Origin: Aphanocapsa lilacina HA4352-LM1
GTDB lineage: Bacteria; Cyanobacteriota; Cyanobacteriia; Gloeobacterales; Gloeobacteraceae
NCBI GenBank assembly: GCA_019359725.1
Contig: JAHHGR010000035.1
Location: 1-45,723 of the forward strand
Direction of reading: 5' to 3'
DNA: 45,723 nt
This document shows, in pieces, positions 16,541 to 26,300 of the stretch (its first letter is position 1; the number at the start of each line of letters is the position of its first letter). The notes below the pieces were generated by a model. That model searched no databases. It had not been told where the DNA came from and was given only the letters and a program-made list of their open reading frames with translations. Both the position numbers and the translations under genes were made by a program.

Positions 16541-18040
16541 TCAGGGAGTGTGCGGCTCGACAGCCGCTGACGGCTGCTCAAGGCGGCGCTTGGCCGTTTG
16601 CCAGAGGGCTTCCAGTTCGTCGATCGAATAGCTGGTAAGGTCCCGATCCGCCAGTTGCTCGACCAGGGCAAAGCGCGCCAGAAAGCGGCGGTTGGTTTCT
16701 CTGAGGGCCGCCTCGGCCTCGATTTTCTGCCAGCGGGCGACGTTGATGAGCGTAAAGAGCACATCCCCCAATTCTTCCGCCTGGCGCTCGGGGCTTTCAT
16801 GGGCCATGGCGTGGCGCAATTCGGCCAGTTCCTCTTCGAGCTTCGCCCAGACGGCGGGGGCGGCGGGCCACTCAAAACCAATCTTGACGACTTTTTTGGA
16901 TATCTCAGCGGCAGCGGCCAGCGCGGGCATCTGACGGGCAAGCTTTTCGAGTTTCGCGCTCACCGTGGCGGGCGCGGGCTTTTCCTGGGCCTTGATCGCT
17001 TCCCAGTTGACGCGCACGTCTTCGGCCGTAGGCGCCTGGGTGTCGCCAAAGACGTGGGGGTGGCGGCGGATGAGCTTGGAGGTGATACCGCCCGCCACCT
17101 CGGCAAGCGTAAATTCGCCACTTTCGCTAAAGATCTGCGCCTGCAACACCACCTGCAACAGCAGATCGCCCAGTTCCTCACAGATAGCTTCCACGTCGTC
17201 CGATTCGATCGCGTCGACCGTCTCGTAGGCTTCCTCGATGATGTACTTGCACAGGGTGCGGGGCGTCTGCTCCAGATCCCACGGACAACCCCCCACCGGG
17301 TCGCGCAGACGGCGGATCACCTCGACCAGGTCGCTCGCCGCCCGGGTGAGCGCGTAGGACTCGGGGGGCAGGTTGCTCAGAGCAGGCACGAACAGGCTGC
17401 TCAGGTGAGCAATCTTCGCCTGCCGGTCCAATTCCACCAGCGGCAACCGGGCAACCGCTTCCTCGCCGGTACCCAGGTGATGCAACAGCTGTACCGGATG
17501 ATCTTCGGGATAGATCTCCAGCAGTTGCAGCTTCACCTCGCTGGCAACCTGTGGCGAATAGAGCTGACCGATCAGTAGCGGCTGGCGCGGGTTGAGGGAA
17601 GTGGGCAGCTTGAGCGCGTCGAGCAGTTGCAGCCCGCCGCTCGGATCGAGGCCCAGGGCGGTCATAGCCGCATCGATGTAACTGAGCCCCGGCACCAGCA
17701 CCACCCGGTAGCGCCCGCGCCCGGCAAGCAGCGCCTGGACAGTCGCCTCGGCCACCAGCGGATGCCCCGGCACGGCGTAGACTGCGGCGCGGTGCACCGC
17801 GAGCGCCTGGAGCAGCTCCGCAACGATGCCCTCGTACACCTGCTCGAAGCGTTCGCAGCGCTCGTAGAGGTGATCAAAGCTCTCGAAGCGTACCCCCAGA
17901 TCCGCAAGCGCCGGTACGACCGGATGGATGGCGGTGCGCAAAAAAACAGGGGCTTCCCCCCGCAGCGCCGCGAGCGCCTGGGGGGTGAGCTGGTCGGGCG
18001 AACCCGGACCGAGACCGACGATCGTGAGTACTGGCAGCAT
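16541..18040 (-). CDS. mazG: Tetrapyrrole-methylase-like/MazG fusion nucleotide pyrophosphohydrolase
   Basis: A 499-residue two-part protein like Bacillus YabN. Residues 1-220 resemble S-adenosylmethionine-dependent tetrapyrrole methylases (LTIVGLGPGSPDQLTPQALA; YAVPGHPLVAE). Residues about 240-490 form a tandem MazG region: GGCPWDLEQT, EEAYETVDAI and EELGDLLLQ give the Mg-binding E-E-x-x-E and E-x-x-D residues of the first domain, and EEELAEL with EELGDVLFTLINVAR the second. MazG hydrolyses non-canonical or excess NTPs to NMP and pyrophosphate; the role of the methylase-like half in such fusions is not established. The gene starts 26 bases after the helicase stop, so both are probably one operon. 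Confidence 0.92.
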   Translation of the reverse strand: MLPVLTIVGLGPGSPDQLTPQALAALRGEAPVFLRTAIHPVVPALADLGVRFESFDHLYERCERFEQVYEGIVAELLQALAVHRAAVYAVPGHPLVAEATVQALLAGRGRYRVVLVPGLSYIDAAMTALGLDPSGGLQLLDALKLPTSLNPRQPLLIGQLYSPQVASEVKLQLLEIYPEDHPVQLLHHLGTGEEAVARLPLVELDRQAKIAHLSSLFVPALSNLPPESYALTRAASDLVEVIRRLRDPVGGCPWDLEQTPRTLCKYIIEEAYETVDAIESDDVEAICEELGDLLLQVVLQAQIFSESGEFTLAEVAGGITSKLIRRHPHVFGDTQAPTAEDVRVNWEAIKAQEKPAPATVSAKLEKLARQMPALAAAAEISKKVVKIGFEWPAAPAVWAKLEEELAELRHAMAHESPERQAEELGDVLFTLINVARWQKIEAEAALRETNRRFLARFALVEQLADRDLTSYSIDELEALWQTAKRRLEQPSAAVEPHTP

Positions 18041-18066
18041 GCCAAAAGTGTAGCGCGAGCCCGGGG

Positions 18067-20706
18067 TTAGACCGCTTCGCTGACCGGGAAGCGATCGAGC
18101 AACCGCTGGGACTCGGCGCAGGTTTGCTGCACGGCGTCGGTCAAATAGGGAACGTGGGGCACCTGCCTAAGCAGATCGGCCGTGCGGCGTAAAAGTCGCA
18201 CCAGATCGCCCTCATCCAGGTTGGTGCTGCCACAGAGCGTCTGCCAGTCGGCACCCTTGGCCCACAGTTCGACTAGGCCCACCAACCGCTCCTCCAACCA
18301 GACCGGGATGAGTACCTGCTGGCGGCGCTGCAGGCGCACCAGGTTGCGGCGGGTCTGCTGCAAGGCGGCAATCGCCTCTTCCACCTGCGCAGAAGGCGTG
18401 ACCGTCGCCCAGGTGTTGGGCCGCGGCGGTTCGCTCACCAGGGCGGCAGCCAGCCCCGCCATCTGCACGGCATTCAGCTTTTCGACTTCCGGATTGAGCA
18501 GGGCCAGGGCGAGCCATAGTTCGTTGTCGCCGCGGATGGCGGCGGCCACCGCCCCGAGGGCGTTGGGCTTGTGGTTGTCGAGAAATTCGACCTTCTCAAG
18601 TACCCGCACCAGGCGCAGAAATTCCTGCCAGTAGCGGTCGGATTCGCCGCTCAGCTGCTCGGCCAGGCGCTGGTGGCGCTTGAGCAATTTTTCGCGGTGG
18701 TGCTGGGCGCGCTGGTGGGCGGAGCGGCCGGACCAGCGGTGGGCCGGATGATTCTCCTGGGCCAGGCGCAACTGCTCGACCTCGTTTTTCTGGGCCGTCA
18801 CCGCCTCCGGCGGCTCGGGCACCGGCAGCGAGGGCAACCGGCAGCTGAGATCCAGGCTCTCGGAGCCGCCCGCGATGTGACCGCCGGGGCGCAGCATCAG
18901 GTAGGTAGGAATGGACAGGCCCTCGGCTTCGTCGAAGCGCCCCGAGTGGGGTTGAAAGTCGAGCACCCCCCCGACGCCGGTCACCACCCAGCGGTTGTCG
19001 GCGGTGAGGCAAACGAGCATCAGCGGCGGTCCGGGCACCTTGCGCACCAGTACAGCCGTCTTGGCTACCCGGTCGAGCGGGTCGGTCAACACTACCAGCG
19101 ACCCGACCAGGGCAAATTTGAGCTGACCTTCAAGCGCCTGCTCGCGCTCGCGGTCGGCCTGTTCTTTGAGGATCATCTGCAGCCGCCGCGCCTCACGCAG
19201 TTGGCCGCGCAATTTCTCGTAGGCGGCGAGCTCCGCCTCGCTCACCGGGGCGTCGCCACCCGCGAGCGCTTCGAGTTCGGCGCTCACCTCGGCGTACTCG
19301 CGGCGCACCGGCTCCAGGTGCAACGTCGCCAGGTACTGCCCGAAGCTGTTGCCCACCAGGCGCTGGGCCGTCTCCAGCGAGTGGCGCTCCAGCAAGTTGA
19401 GCACCATGCCGTAACTCGGAGTGAACTGGCTGACTAGCGGATCCGCCTGGGACAACGCCAGGGCGGCGGCTTCCGGCGCCGATTCAAAAGGACTTTGCAA
19501 GGTCACCACATGGCCGACCTCGTCCATACCGCGCCGTCCGGCCCGCCCGGCCATCTGCAAAAATTCCGACGCGTTTAAAGGCCGGTGGCCGCTGTCGGTA
19601 CGCTTGGAGAGCATCGAGATGACCGTCGTGCGCGCCGGCATGTTGATGCCGGCGGCCAGCGTCTCGGTGGCAAAGACGACCTTGATGAGCCCCTGCTGAA
19701 ACAGCTCCTCGATGAGCGCTTTCCAGGCGGGCAGTACCCCGGCGTGGTGGACCGCCAGCCCGTTGTAGATCTGAGAAAGCTGGTGGGTGCGCACCGCCTC
19801 GGGGTGTTCGCGCACAAAATCGTCCACCTGCCGGGCCAGTTGCTCCTGCTCGTGCGCGTCAAGCAGGCACAGATCGCCCAGTTCTTCGAGGGCCTGGTCG
19901 CAGCCGCGGCGGCTGAAGATGAAATAGATCGCCGGCAGCATGTCGCGGCGGGCCAGCTGACCGATGACGTACTTGTGGCTGGGGGCATCGGCCTGCAGAT
20001 TGCGCTCGCCGCGCAGGTGCTTTTTGATGTTCTTGAAATGGGGATTGATGCGCTGCTTGCCCCGATCGAGCAGCGGGAAAAGCCCCTTGGGCGAGCAAAA
20101 GTGAATTTCCAGCGGCACCGGCCGAAAGTCCGAGTAGATAAGCCGGGTCGGGCCGTGCACGCGGGTGATCCAGTCGGTGAGCTGCCCGGCGTTGGCGATC
20201 GTCGCCGAGAGCGCCACCAGCTGGATATTGGCGGGGCAATAGATAATGGACTCCTCCCAGACGGTGCCGCGCTGGGAGTCGTTCATGTAGTGGCACTCAT
20301 CCAAGATCACCGCCTCCACCTGCGCCAAAGTCGTGCCCATCTCGCCCAGGGGCATGCCGTAGAGCATGTTGCGGAAGATCTCGGTGGTCATCACCACTAC
20401 CGGCGCGTCGCGATTGAGCGAGATGTCGCCGGTGAGCAGGCCGACTTGCTCCGGTCCGAACTGGGAGCAAAAATCGCGGAATTTCTGGTTGGACAGCGCC
20501 TTGAGGGGCGTGGTGTAGAAGACCCGTTTTTCGCGCGCAAGGGCGCGGTAGACCATATATTCGGCGATGACCGTCTTGCCCGAACCGGTGGGGGCGCAGA
20601 CCACCACCGATTCGTTTTCATCCAGAGCGGCAATCGCCTCGCGCTGGAAATCGTCGAGGTCAAACGGAAATAATTGCAGTAGATCGAGTTGGGCGGAGGC
20701 GACCAC
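18067..20706 (-). CDS. Ski2/Mtr4-like DEAD-box RNA helicase with DSHCT domain
   Basis: An 879-residue superfamily 2 helicase. The Walker A motif APTGSGKT lies at residues 38-45, motif II is DECH near 134, motif III is SAT near 168, and motif VI is QMAGRAGRRG near 385. A central coiled/insert region follows, and the C-terminal 180 residues look like a DSHCT domain, the helical bundle typical of Ski2 and Mtr4 and found in cyanobacterial and chloroplast (ISE2-like) relatives. The likely role is ATP-driven RNA unwinding in RNA processing or decay. The start is a GTG at 20706. The upstream neighbour at 20815 is on the same strand; mazG follows 26 bases downstream. Confidence 0.92.
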   Translation of the reverse strand: MVASAQLDLLQLFPFDLDDFQREAIAALDENESVVVCAPTGSGKTVIAEYMVYRALAREKRVFYTTPLKALSNQKFRDFCSQFGPEQVGLLTGDISLNRDAPVVVMTTEIFRNMLYGMPLGEMGTTLAQVEAVILDECHYMNDSQRGTVWEESIIYCPANIQLVALSATIANAGQLTDWITRVHGPTRLIYSDFRPVPLEIHFCSPKGLFPLLDRGKQRINPHFKNIKKHLRGERNLQADAPSHKYVIGQLARRDMLPAIYFIFSRRGCDQALEELGDLCLLDAHEQEQLARQVDDFVREHPEAVRTHQLSQIYNGLAVHHAGVLPAWKALIEELFQQGLIKVVFATETLAAGINMPARTTVISMLSKRTDSGHRPLNASEFLQMAGRAGRRGMDEVGHVVTLQSPFESAPEAAALALSQADPLVSQFTPSYGMVLNLLERHSLETAQRLVGNSFGQYLATLHLEPVRREYAEVSAELEALAGGDAPVSEAELAAYEKLRGQLREARRLQMILKEQADREREQALEGQLKFALVGSLVVLTDPLDRVAKTAVLVRKVPGPPLMLVCLTADNRWVVTGVGGVLDFQPHSGRFDEAEGLSIPTYLMLRPGGHIAGGSESLDLSCRLPSLPVPEPPEAVTAQKNEVEQLRLAQENHPAHRWSGRSAHQRAQHHREKLLKRHQRLAEQLSGESDRYWQEFLRLVRVLEKVEFLDNHKPNALGAVAAAIRGDNELWLALALLNPEVEKLNAVQMAGLAAALVSEPPRPNTWATVTPSAQVEEAIAALQQTRRNLVRLQRRQQVLIPVWLEERLVGLVELWAKGADWQTLCGSTNLDEGDLVRLLRRTADLLRQVPHVPYLTDAVQQTCAESQRLLDRFPVSEAV

Positions 20707-20814
20707 AGGTGCCTGTTCCGGTTTGTGCGTTTTTCCTAGCCTAACCCGAAAGCCCCGCTTGCGTGCATGGAGGTGCAGCGTTCAGGACAGTTGGATTGAT
20801 CGCACCGGTCCGCG

Positions 20815-21123
20815 CTAGCGGCCGCCGGAGGCGCGGCGGATGCCTTCCTGATAGCCCTGGTCGTAGGCGGAGGAGTTGCGCGGGTTGTCGTAGCGCAGGT
20901 GTTTCAGGCCGTCGTTGACCCCCCGGCCGTACTCGGCCTCCGGCGGATAGTAGCCGCCGCGGGTCTGGTTGTTGGAGCGAATGGTGTTGACGGCGGTGAC
21001 CCCCGCGCCAATCCCGATCACTTCGCCCCAGGTGAGGGCAAGGGTCGATGCGGGCAAGAGCGCGCCGAGGGCAACCGGGAGCAGCAGACCGATGGCGAGG
21101 CTTGTAGCCGGTTTGCACTTCAT
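20815..21123 (-). CDS. Small exported protein
   Basis: A 102-residue protein with a signal peptide (MKCKPATSLAIGLLLPVALG, likely cleaved after LALT or nearby), a second short hydrophobic glycine-containing stretch (GEVIGIGAGVTAVNTIRSNN) and a Tyr/Gly/Asn/Arg-rich C-terminal half (YYPPEAEYGRGVNDGLKHL, SSAYDQGYQEGIRRASGGR). The start at 21123 is fixed by a strong GGAGGAA site; the frame is open further upstream without support. Short exported proteins with this layout occur widely in cyanobacteria, but I know no function. Confidence 0.7.
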   Translation of the reverse strand: MKCKPATSLAIGLLLPVALGALLPASTLALTWGEVIGIGAGVTAVNTIRSNNQTRGGYYPPEAEYGRGVNDGLKHLRYDNPRNSSAYDQGYQEGIRRASGGR

Positions 21124-21270
21124 CACAACGGATTCCTCCGAACCACCGGACAGTCGGGGCCGGTATGGGAATATTTTTACACCCTGTTGGTCCATTGAAA
21201 CGAAAGTTTGCGGCAGCAGATGGGCGGGATAATCTTGTGCTCATAACGATGGCTGGAGAGATAGTGCACG

Positions 21271-21963
21271 ATGCCTAAAATTCATTGCCGCGCCGTGGCC
21301 GGATACCTGGCGATTGCCGTTGGGGCACTGTTGTCGATTCCGGTCGCAGCTTCGGCCCAGGAGCAATCGGCCGCGGCGGCGGCGGCGGCAGTGCGCAAAG
21401 CTCCCTTCAGCAAGGTCTTCACCGTCGGCAAAGCCTCTTTCGTCAAAGACAAAGACTATAACCCCAGTGAACCCAACATCCAGTTTTTTAGCCTCTGGAT
21501 CGACGCCCCTTCGCAAAAAGCCTTCGAGGTCGCCGTGCGCTACTGCGTGCCGGAACAGGACGTCTCCGGCGATCAAGCCTTCCTCGCCGAGATGATTCTT
21601 TTGGATGGCAATCGGCCCCTGGTGCGCATTTCCAGAGTGCTTGACACCCAGCGCGCCCGCGAAAAGCAAGCCCGCCCGGCCCGCTACAATCCGCCGGTGG
21701 TGGTGGGCGGCCTCTACGGCGGCTTCTACGGCGGGTACGTCGTCGATCCCGGTTCGTACTTTCCAGAAATCAAGTGCAGCGCCGGCAGCACCCGCTTCGA
21801 TCTGACGGCCCTCAAAAAGCAAATCGCCGGGTTGCCCAATCGCACCTTGAAGGTGCAATTGCTATTTAGCAACGGTGTCGAGCAGGGCTGGCAGTTGGGG
21901 GGTACCACGGTACAGGCGCTTAAGCAACTGCCGGGGATTAAAAAAATCGCCTCCGGCGCCTGA
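21271..21963 (+). CDS. Exported protein of unknown function
   Basis: A 230-residue protein with a clear signal peptide (MPKIHCRAVAGYLAIAVGAL, AASAQE cleavage region). An Ala run follows, then a beta-rich domain with IQFFSLWIDAPSQKAFEVAV and an exposed Tyr/Gly segment (VVVGGLYGGFYGGYVVDPG) in the middle. Two cysteines in the mature part (RYCVPEQ, IKCSAGS) could form a disulfide. A GGAGAG site lies a little upstream of the ATG at 21271. It precedes the efflux operon by 133 bases but that operon has its own promoter, so a shared transcript is unlikely. It is divergent from the small exported gene at 20815. Confidence 0.75.
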   Translation: MPKIHCRAVAGYLAIAVGALLSIPVAASAQEQSAAAAAAAVRKAPFSKVFTVGKASFVKDKDYNPSEPNIQFFSLWIDAPSQKAFEVAVRYCVPEQDVSGDQAFLAEMILLDGNRPLVRISRVLDTQRAREKQARPARYNPPVVVGGLYGGFYGGYVVDPGSYFPEIKCSAGSTRFDLTALKKQIAGLPNRTLKVQLLFSNGVEQGWQLGGTTVQALKQLPGIKKIASGA

Positions 21964-22008
21964 GGGGTGAACCGGCAGCTACCGATACCGAGCCCCACGA
22001 GCAAATCG

Positions 22009-22026
22009 ACGTTGTTACAACAACGT
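22009..22026. promoter_or_regulatory. 18-bp operator-like palindrome before the efflux operon
   Basis: ACGTTGTT-AC-AACAACGT is a perfect inverted repeat with a two-base centre. It lies 9 bases upstream of the -35 box of the promoter for the adaptor gene. Size and symmetry are those of TetR- or MarR-family operators that often control RND pumps; no such regulator gene lies next to it. Confidence 0.55.
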
Positions 22027-22034
22027 AGTCAAGC

Positions 22035-22063
22035 TTGACAGCCGACGCGAACAAGACTAGAAG
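22035..22063 (+). promoter_or_regulatory. Sigma70-type promoter of the RND efflux operon
   Basis: A consensus TTGACA (22035-22040) is followed after 17 bases by TAGAAG (22058-22063), which matches four of six positions of TATAAT. Transcription would begin near 22070, giving a leader of about 27 bases before the ATG at 22097. Confidence 0.6.
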
Positions 22064-22096
22064 TAAAGCGCCGCATTGGCCTTGAAACTTTACCAA

Positions 22097-23368
22097 ATGA
22101 ATACACAAAGTGATTTATACAATCATCGCCTCGGGCGTGGAACTGCTCCGGCATGGATCTCTCTGGGGGTCGCCCTGCTCGGCGCGGTTCTAGTCAGTGG
22201 CTGCGGCGAGAAAAAGTCTACCGCCGAGGCGGCGGCGCCGCCGCCTGCGCCCGTGAAGACGCAGGTGCTGGCCACCAGTGCGCTCGAAGATGCTTCCGAG
22301 TATGTGGGAGCCCTGGAGGCCCAAAAAAAAGTCGAATTGAAGCCGGAGATCGAAGGTCGCATCGCTCAGATTGCGGTCACCTACGGCCAGCGGGTTGCGC
22401 GGGGCGATTTGATTATGCAGCTGCGTCCCGATCAGACCCAGACGCAGTTGCAAGCCGCCCAGGCCAACGCCGCCGCCACCGGCCAGGCGCAGAAGACGGC
22501 CGAGGCGAACCTGCGCCAGGCGCAGGCGGAGCGGGAGACGGCGGTAGCGGAACTTGCTTTGCAAAAGGTCAACTACAAGCGCGCCCAGGAACTGGTCGCA
22601 GCTGGGGCTCAGGCGCAAATCACCCTCGACACCGAGACTAAAAACCTGGATGTGGCCCAGGCAGACCTGAGGGCGGCCGATCAAGCAGTACAGGCGTCCG
22701 GCGCCGCCGTCGACCAGGCCAAAGCCAATCTGCGCAACGCCCAGGCTGCCGTGGGCACTGCGCAGGTGCCTTTGCAGTACAAACAGCTGCGCGCCCCGAT
22801 CGCCGGTGCGGTCGGCAACTTCTCGGTGAAAGTGGGCGATTACGTCAACACCGGCCAGACCCTCACCACGATCACCCGCAACGACGCGCTGGATCTGAAG
22901 ATCTCGGTGCCCTCCAACCGCTCGTCGCAACTGCGTCCCGGCACCGAGGTGGAACTGGTCGATCCCGACACCGAAAAGCGCTTGACCAAGGGCAGAGTCT
23001 ACTTTATCTCCTCGGAGGTGGCGAGCGGTGCGCAGTCGATTTTGACCCGGGCGCGCTTTGCCAACTCCGACGGTCGGCTGCGCGATGGGCAATTCGTCAA
23101 GGCGCGGGTGATCTGGAGCCGGCGGCCGGGGGTGCTGGTGCCGGTAGTTGGGGTGTCGCGCATCGGTGCCCAGGATTTTGTCTACGTGGCCGACCAGCAG
23201 CAGGTGCAGGGCAAGGTGCAGACCGTTGCCCGCCAGCGGCCCGTCCAGCTCGGTGAACCGCAGGGCCAGAGCTACCAGATCGTCTCGGGGTTGAAGCCGG
23301 GCGATCGCGTCGTCGTCTCGGGCATTTTACGGCTCAGGGACGGCGCGCCCATCCAGCCGCAATCTTAA
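22097..23368 (+). CDS. RND efflux periplasmic adaptor (membrane fusion) lipoprotein
   Basis: A 423-residue adaptor linking an inner-membrane RND pump to an outer-membrane channel. A signal anchor ends in the lipobox VSGC with Cys36, as in AcrA/MexA. Then come the first beta-barrel/lipoyl segment (SEYVGALEAQKKVELKPEIE with GRIAQIAVTYGQRVARGDLI), a long alpha-helical hairpin rich in Ala/Gln/Lys (about 115-215), the second lipoyl half (YKQLRAPIAGAVGNFSVKVG) and the beta-barrel and membrane-proximal domains to the end. The ATG at 22097 is preferred; a TTG at 22076 lies close to the likely transcription start. There is no clear ribosome site. The RND pump gene starts 13 bases after its stop. No outer-membrane TolC-type gene is in the window. 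Confidence 0.93.
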   Translation: MNTQSDLYNHRLGRGTAPAWISLGVALLGAVLVSGCGEKKSTAEAAAPPPAPVKTQVLATSALEDASEYVGALEAQKKVELKPEIEGRIAQIAVTYGQRVARGDLIMQLRPDQTQTQLQAAQANAAATGQAQKTAEANLRQAQAERETAVAELALQKVNYKRAQELVAAGAQAQITLDTETKNLDVAQADLRAADQAVQASGAAVDQAKANLRNAQAAVGTAQVPLQYKQLRAPIAGAVGNFSVKVGDYVNTGQTLTTITRNDALDLKISVPSNRSSQLRPGTEVELVDPDTEKRLTKGRVYFISSEVASGAQSILTRARFANSDGRLRDGQFVKARVIWSRRPGVLVPVVGVSRIGAQDFVYVADQQQVQGKVQTVARQRPVQLGEPQGQSYQIVSGLKPGDRVVVSGILRLRDGAPIQPQS

Positions 23369-23381
23369 GAGAGGGGCCTCC

Positions 23382-26300
23382 ATGGGTATTTTTTCGATCG
23401 CGACGTTTTTTATCAAGCGGCCGGTCTTCACCACGGTCTGCACCTTGCTGATCTTGCTGGTGGGGGCGGTCTGCATCCCGCTGTTGCCCATTTCCTATCT
23501 GCCCCCCTTGACGCCGGTCACCGTGCAGGTGAGCGCCCAGTTCATCGGCGCCGACGCCCAGACCGTCGAGAATACCGTCTGCACCGTGCTGGAGCGCCAG
23601 ATCAACGGTGCGACCAACATGCTGTATCTGACCTCGGCCAGCAACGACAACGGCCAGTGCTCGATTACGGTCTACTTCGCCCCCGGCACCAATCAGAGCC
23701 TGGCGCAGGTCGACGTCCAAAACCGGGTCGGTATCGCCCAGCCGCAACTGCCCGACCAGGTCAAGCAGGTGGGTGTGACCGTCCAGAAGACCTCCCCCAG
23801 CATCCTGCTGGTCTACGGGTTTTTCTCGCCCGACGGTCAGTACGACACGCGTTTTGTCAGCAACTACGTCGATCTGTACGTGCAAGATGAAATCCAGCGC
23901 CTGCCGGGCGTGGCGCTGGTGACGGTCAACGGCCAGCGGTTGTACGCCATGCGCCTGTGGCTCGACCCGCAGGCGCTGGCCGGTCGGGGGCTCACCTCCA
24001 CCGATGTGGTCAACCGCCTCAAAGAGCAAAACACCCTCATCGGGTTGGGCGCCATCGGCCAGGCCCCCACCGCCGACGGCCAGACCTTTCAGTTCACCAT
24101 CCCCTCGCAGACCCAGCTCAAGGACACCCGGCAGTTCGAGAACCTGATCTTAAAAGTTCAACCCAACGGCGATCTGGTGCGCCTGCGCGACGTGGGCCGG
24201 GTAGAATTCGGCGCGCAGGACTACACCACCAGCGCCCGCACCAACGGCAAGCCGAGCGTCGCGCTGCTCATCTTCCAGACGGCCGACGCCAACGCCCTCG
24301 ATGTGGCCAACGCCGTCAAAACCAAGATCAATCAGCTCAAGCAGAGCATGCCGCCGGGCCTGACCGCCGAGCCGGTCTTCGATACGACGCTGTTTGTCAA
24401 CGCCTCCACAGAAGAGGTCTTCGTCACCCTGATCGAAGCGATTTTGCTGGTGGTACTGGTTATTTTTATTTTTCTGCAAGATTGGCGCGCCCTGATCATC
24501 CCGGTTGTGGCCATTCCGGTGTCGCTGGTGGGGGCGCTGGCGTTCGCCTATCTATTCGGCTTCTCGCTCAACACCCTGACGATGTTCGGCCTCATCTTGG
24601 CTACAGGCCTGGTGGTCGACGACGCGATCGTCGTCATCGAAGGCATCGTCGCCAAAATCGAGCAGGGGCTCACTCCGCGCGAGGCCGCCCTGGAGGCGAT
24701 GGAGGAGCTGTCGGGCGCGGTGATCGCGATGTCGCTGGTGCTGATGGCGGTGTTCATCCCGGTGGCCTTCTTCCCGGGCACGACCGGCCTCATCTACCAG
24801 CAGTTTGCCCTCACCATCGTCTTTTCGATCGCCGTCTCGGCCTTCAACGCCCTCACCTTCAGCCCGAGCGTGGCCGCGATCTTGCTGCGGCCGCGCAGGG
24901 AGGAAGGGGGAGGCCCGCTCGGCTGGTTCTTTCGCCTGTTCAACCGGGGCTTTGCCTGGTTCACCGAGCGCTACACCGCACTGGTGCGCTTGCTGATCCG
25001 GGTGCGCTACGTGGTCATGGCGGTGTTCGCGGCAGGTCTATTGGGCACAGTCCTGCTGTTTCAGACCGTGCCGGGCGGGTTCGTGCCGGAGGAGGATCAG
25101 GGGGTATTTCTGGGCGTCATCCAGGCTCCGCCCGGTTCTTCGCTCGCCTACACCGACAAAGTCGGCCAGCAGATCTGGCAGAAGCTGCAACAGTACGAAG
25201 AACTGAGGTACCTCACCGTCTTCGCGGGCTACGCCTCGACCGGCAACGCCCCCAACATCGGATTTTTCTACGGCAGCCTCAAACCCTGGGAGGAGCGCAA
25301 AGAAGCGAGCCAATCGGTCAATGGGTTGCTGTCGCGCATCAACAAAGATCTCGCCGGCATCACCGATGCGCGGGTGGTGGCGCTCAACCTGCCTGCGATC
25401 ATCGGCTTGGGCACCTACAGCGGTCTGGAATTTCAGCTTCAAGATCAAAGCGGCGGCAAACTCACAGTCGATCAATTTGTCGAAAGCGCCAATGAAATCA
25501 TCGCCAAAGCGAACGCCTCGCCGGTGCTTGCCGGGCGGGTGTTCACGCCGTTTCCGCCTTCCTCGCCCCAAGTGCAGATCGACATCGACCGCGACCGCCT
25601 CGAAGCGCTCAACGTCAACTTCCAGGATGCGATGACGACCCTTGGAACCTACATCGGCTCCAACTACGTCAACCAGTTTGTCTACGGACCGCGCTACTAC
25701 CGGGTGTACGTCCAGGCGGACCTGCCCTTTCGCGACTCACCCAAAGATCTCGAGCAGATCTACGTGCGCTCCCAGGACAATCAGATGGTGCCCCTGAGTA
25801 ACTTGATCAAAGTATCGACCGGCAAGGGGCCGCAACTGGTCAATCACTTCAACGTCTACCGGGCGATCGATATTGTGAGCAGCCCCGCCCCCGGCTACAG
25901 CAGCGGCCAGGCGATCGCCGAGATGCAAAGGGTATTTGCCGAAGCTGCCGTCCCCGGCCTCAACTACTCCTGGTTCGGCACCGCCCGCGAGGAGGTGGCG
26001 GCCGGGGGGTTGGCTGTGGTCATCTTCGGCTTTGGCCTGGTGATCGTCTTTTTGGTGCTCTCAGCCCAGTACGAAAGCTACGTCGACCCGCTCATCATCA
26101 TGCTCACCGTGCCGCTGGCCCTGTTGGGAGCGCTGTCCTTCGTGTTCGCCCGGGGCCTGATCAACGACGTCTACTGCCAGATTGCCCTGGTGATGCTCAT
26201 CGGCCTGGCCGCCAAAAACGCCATCTTGATCGTCGAATTTGCCAACCAGCAGCTGCTCAAAGGCAAAAGCATCGTCGAGGCGGCCGTGGAATCGGCCCGG

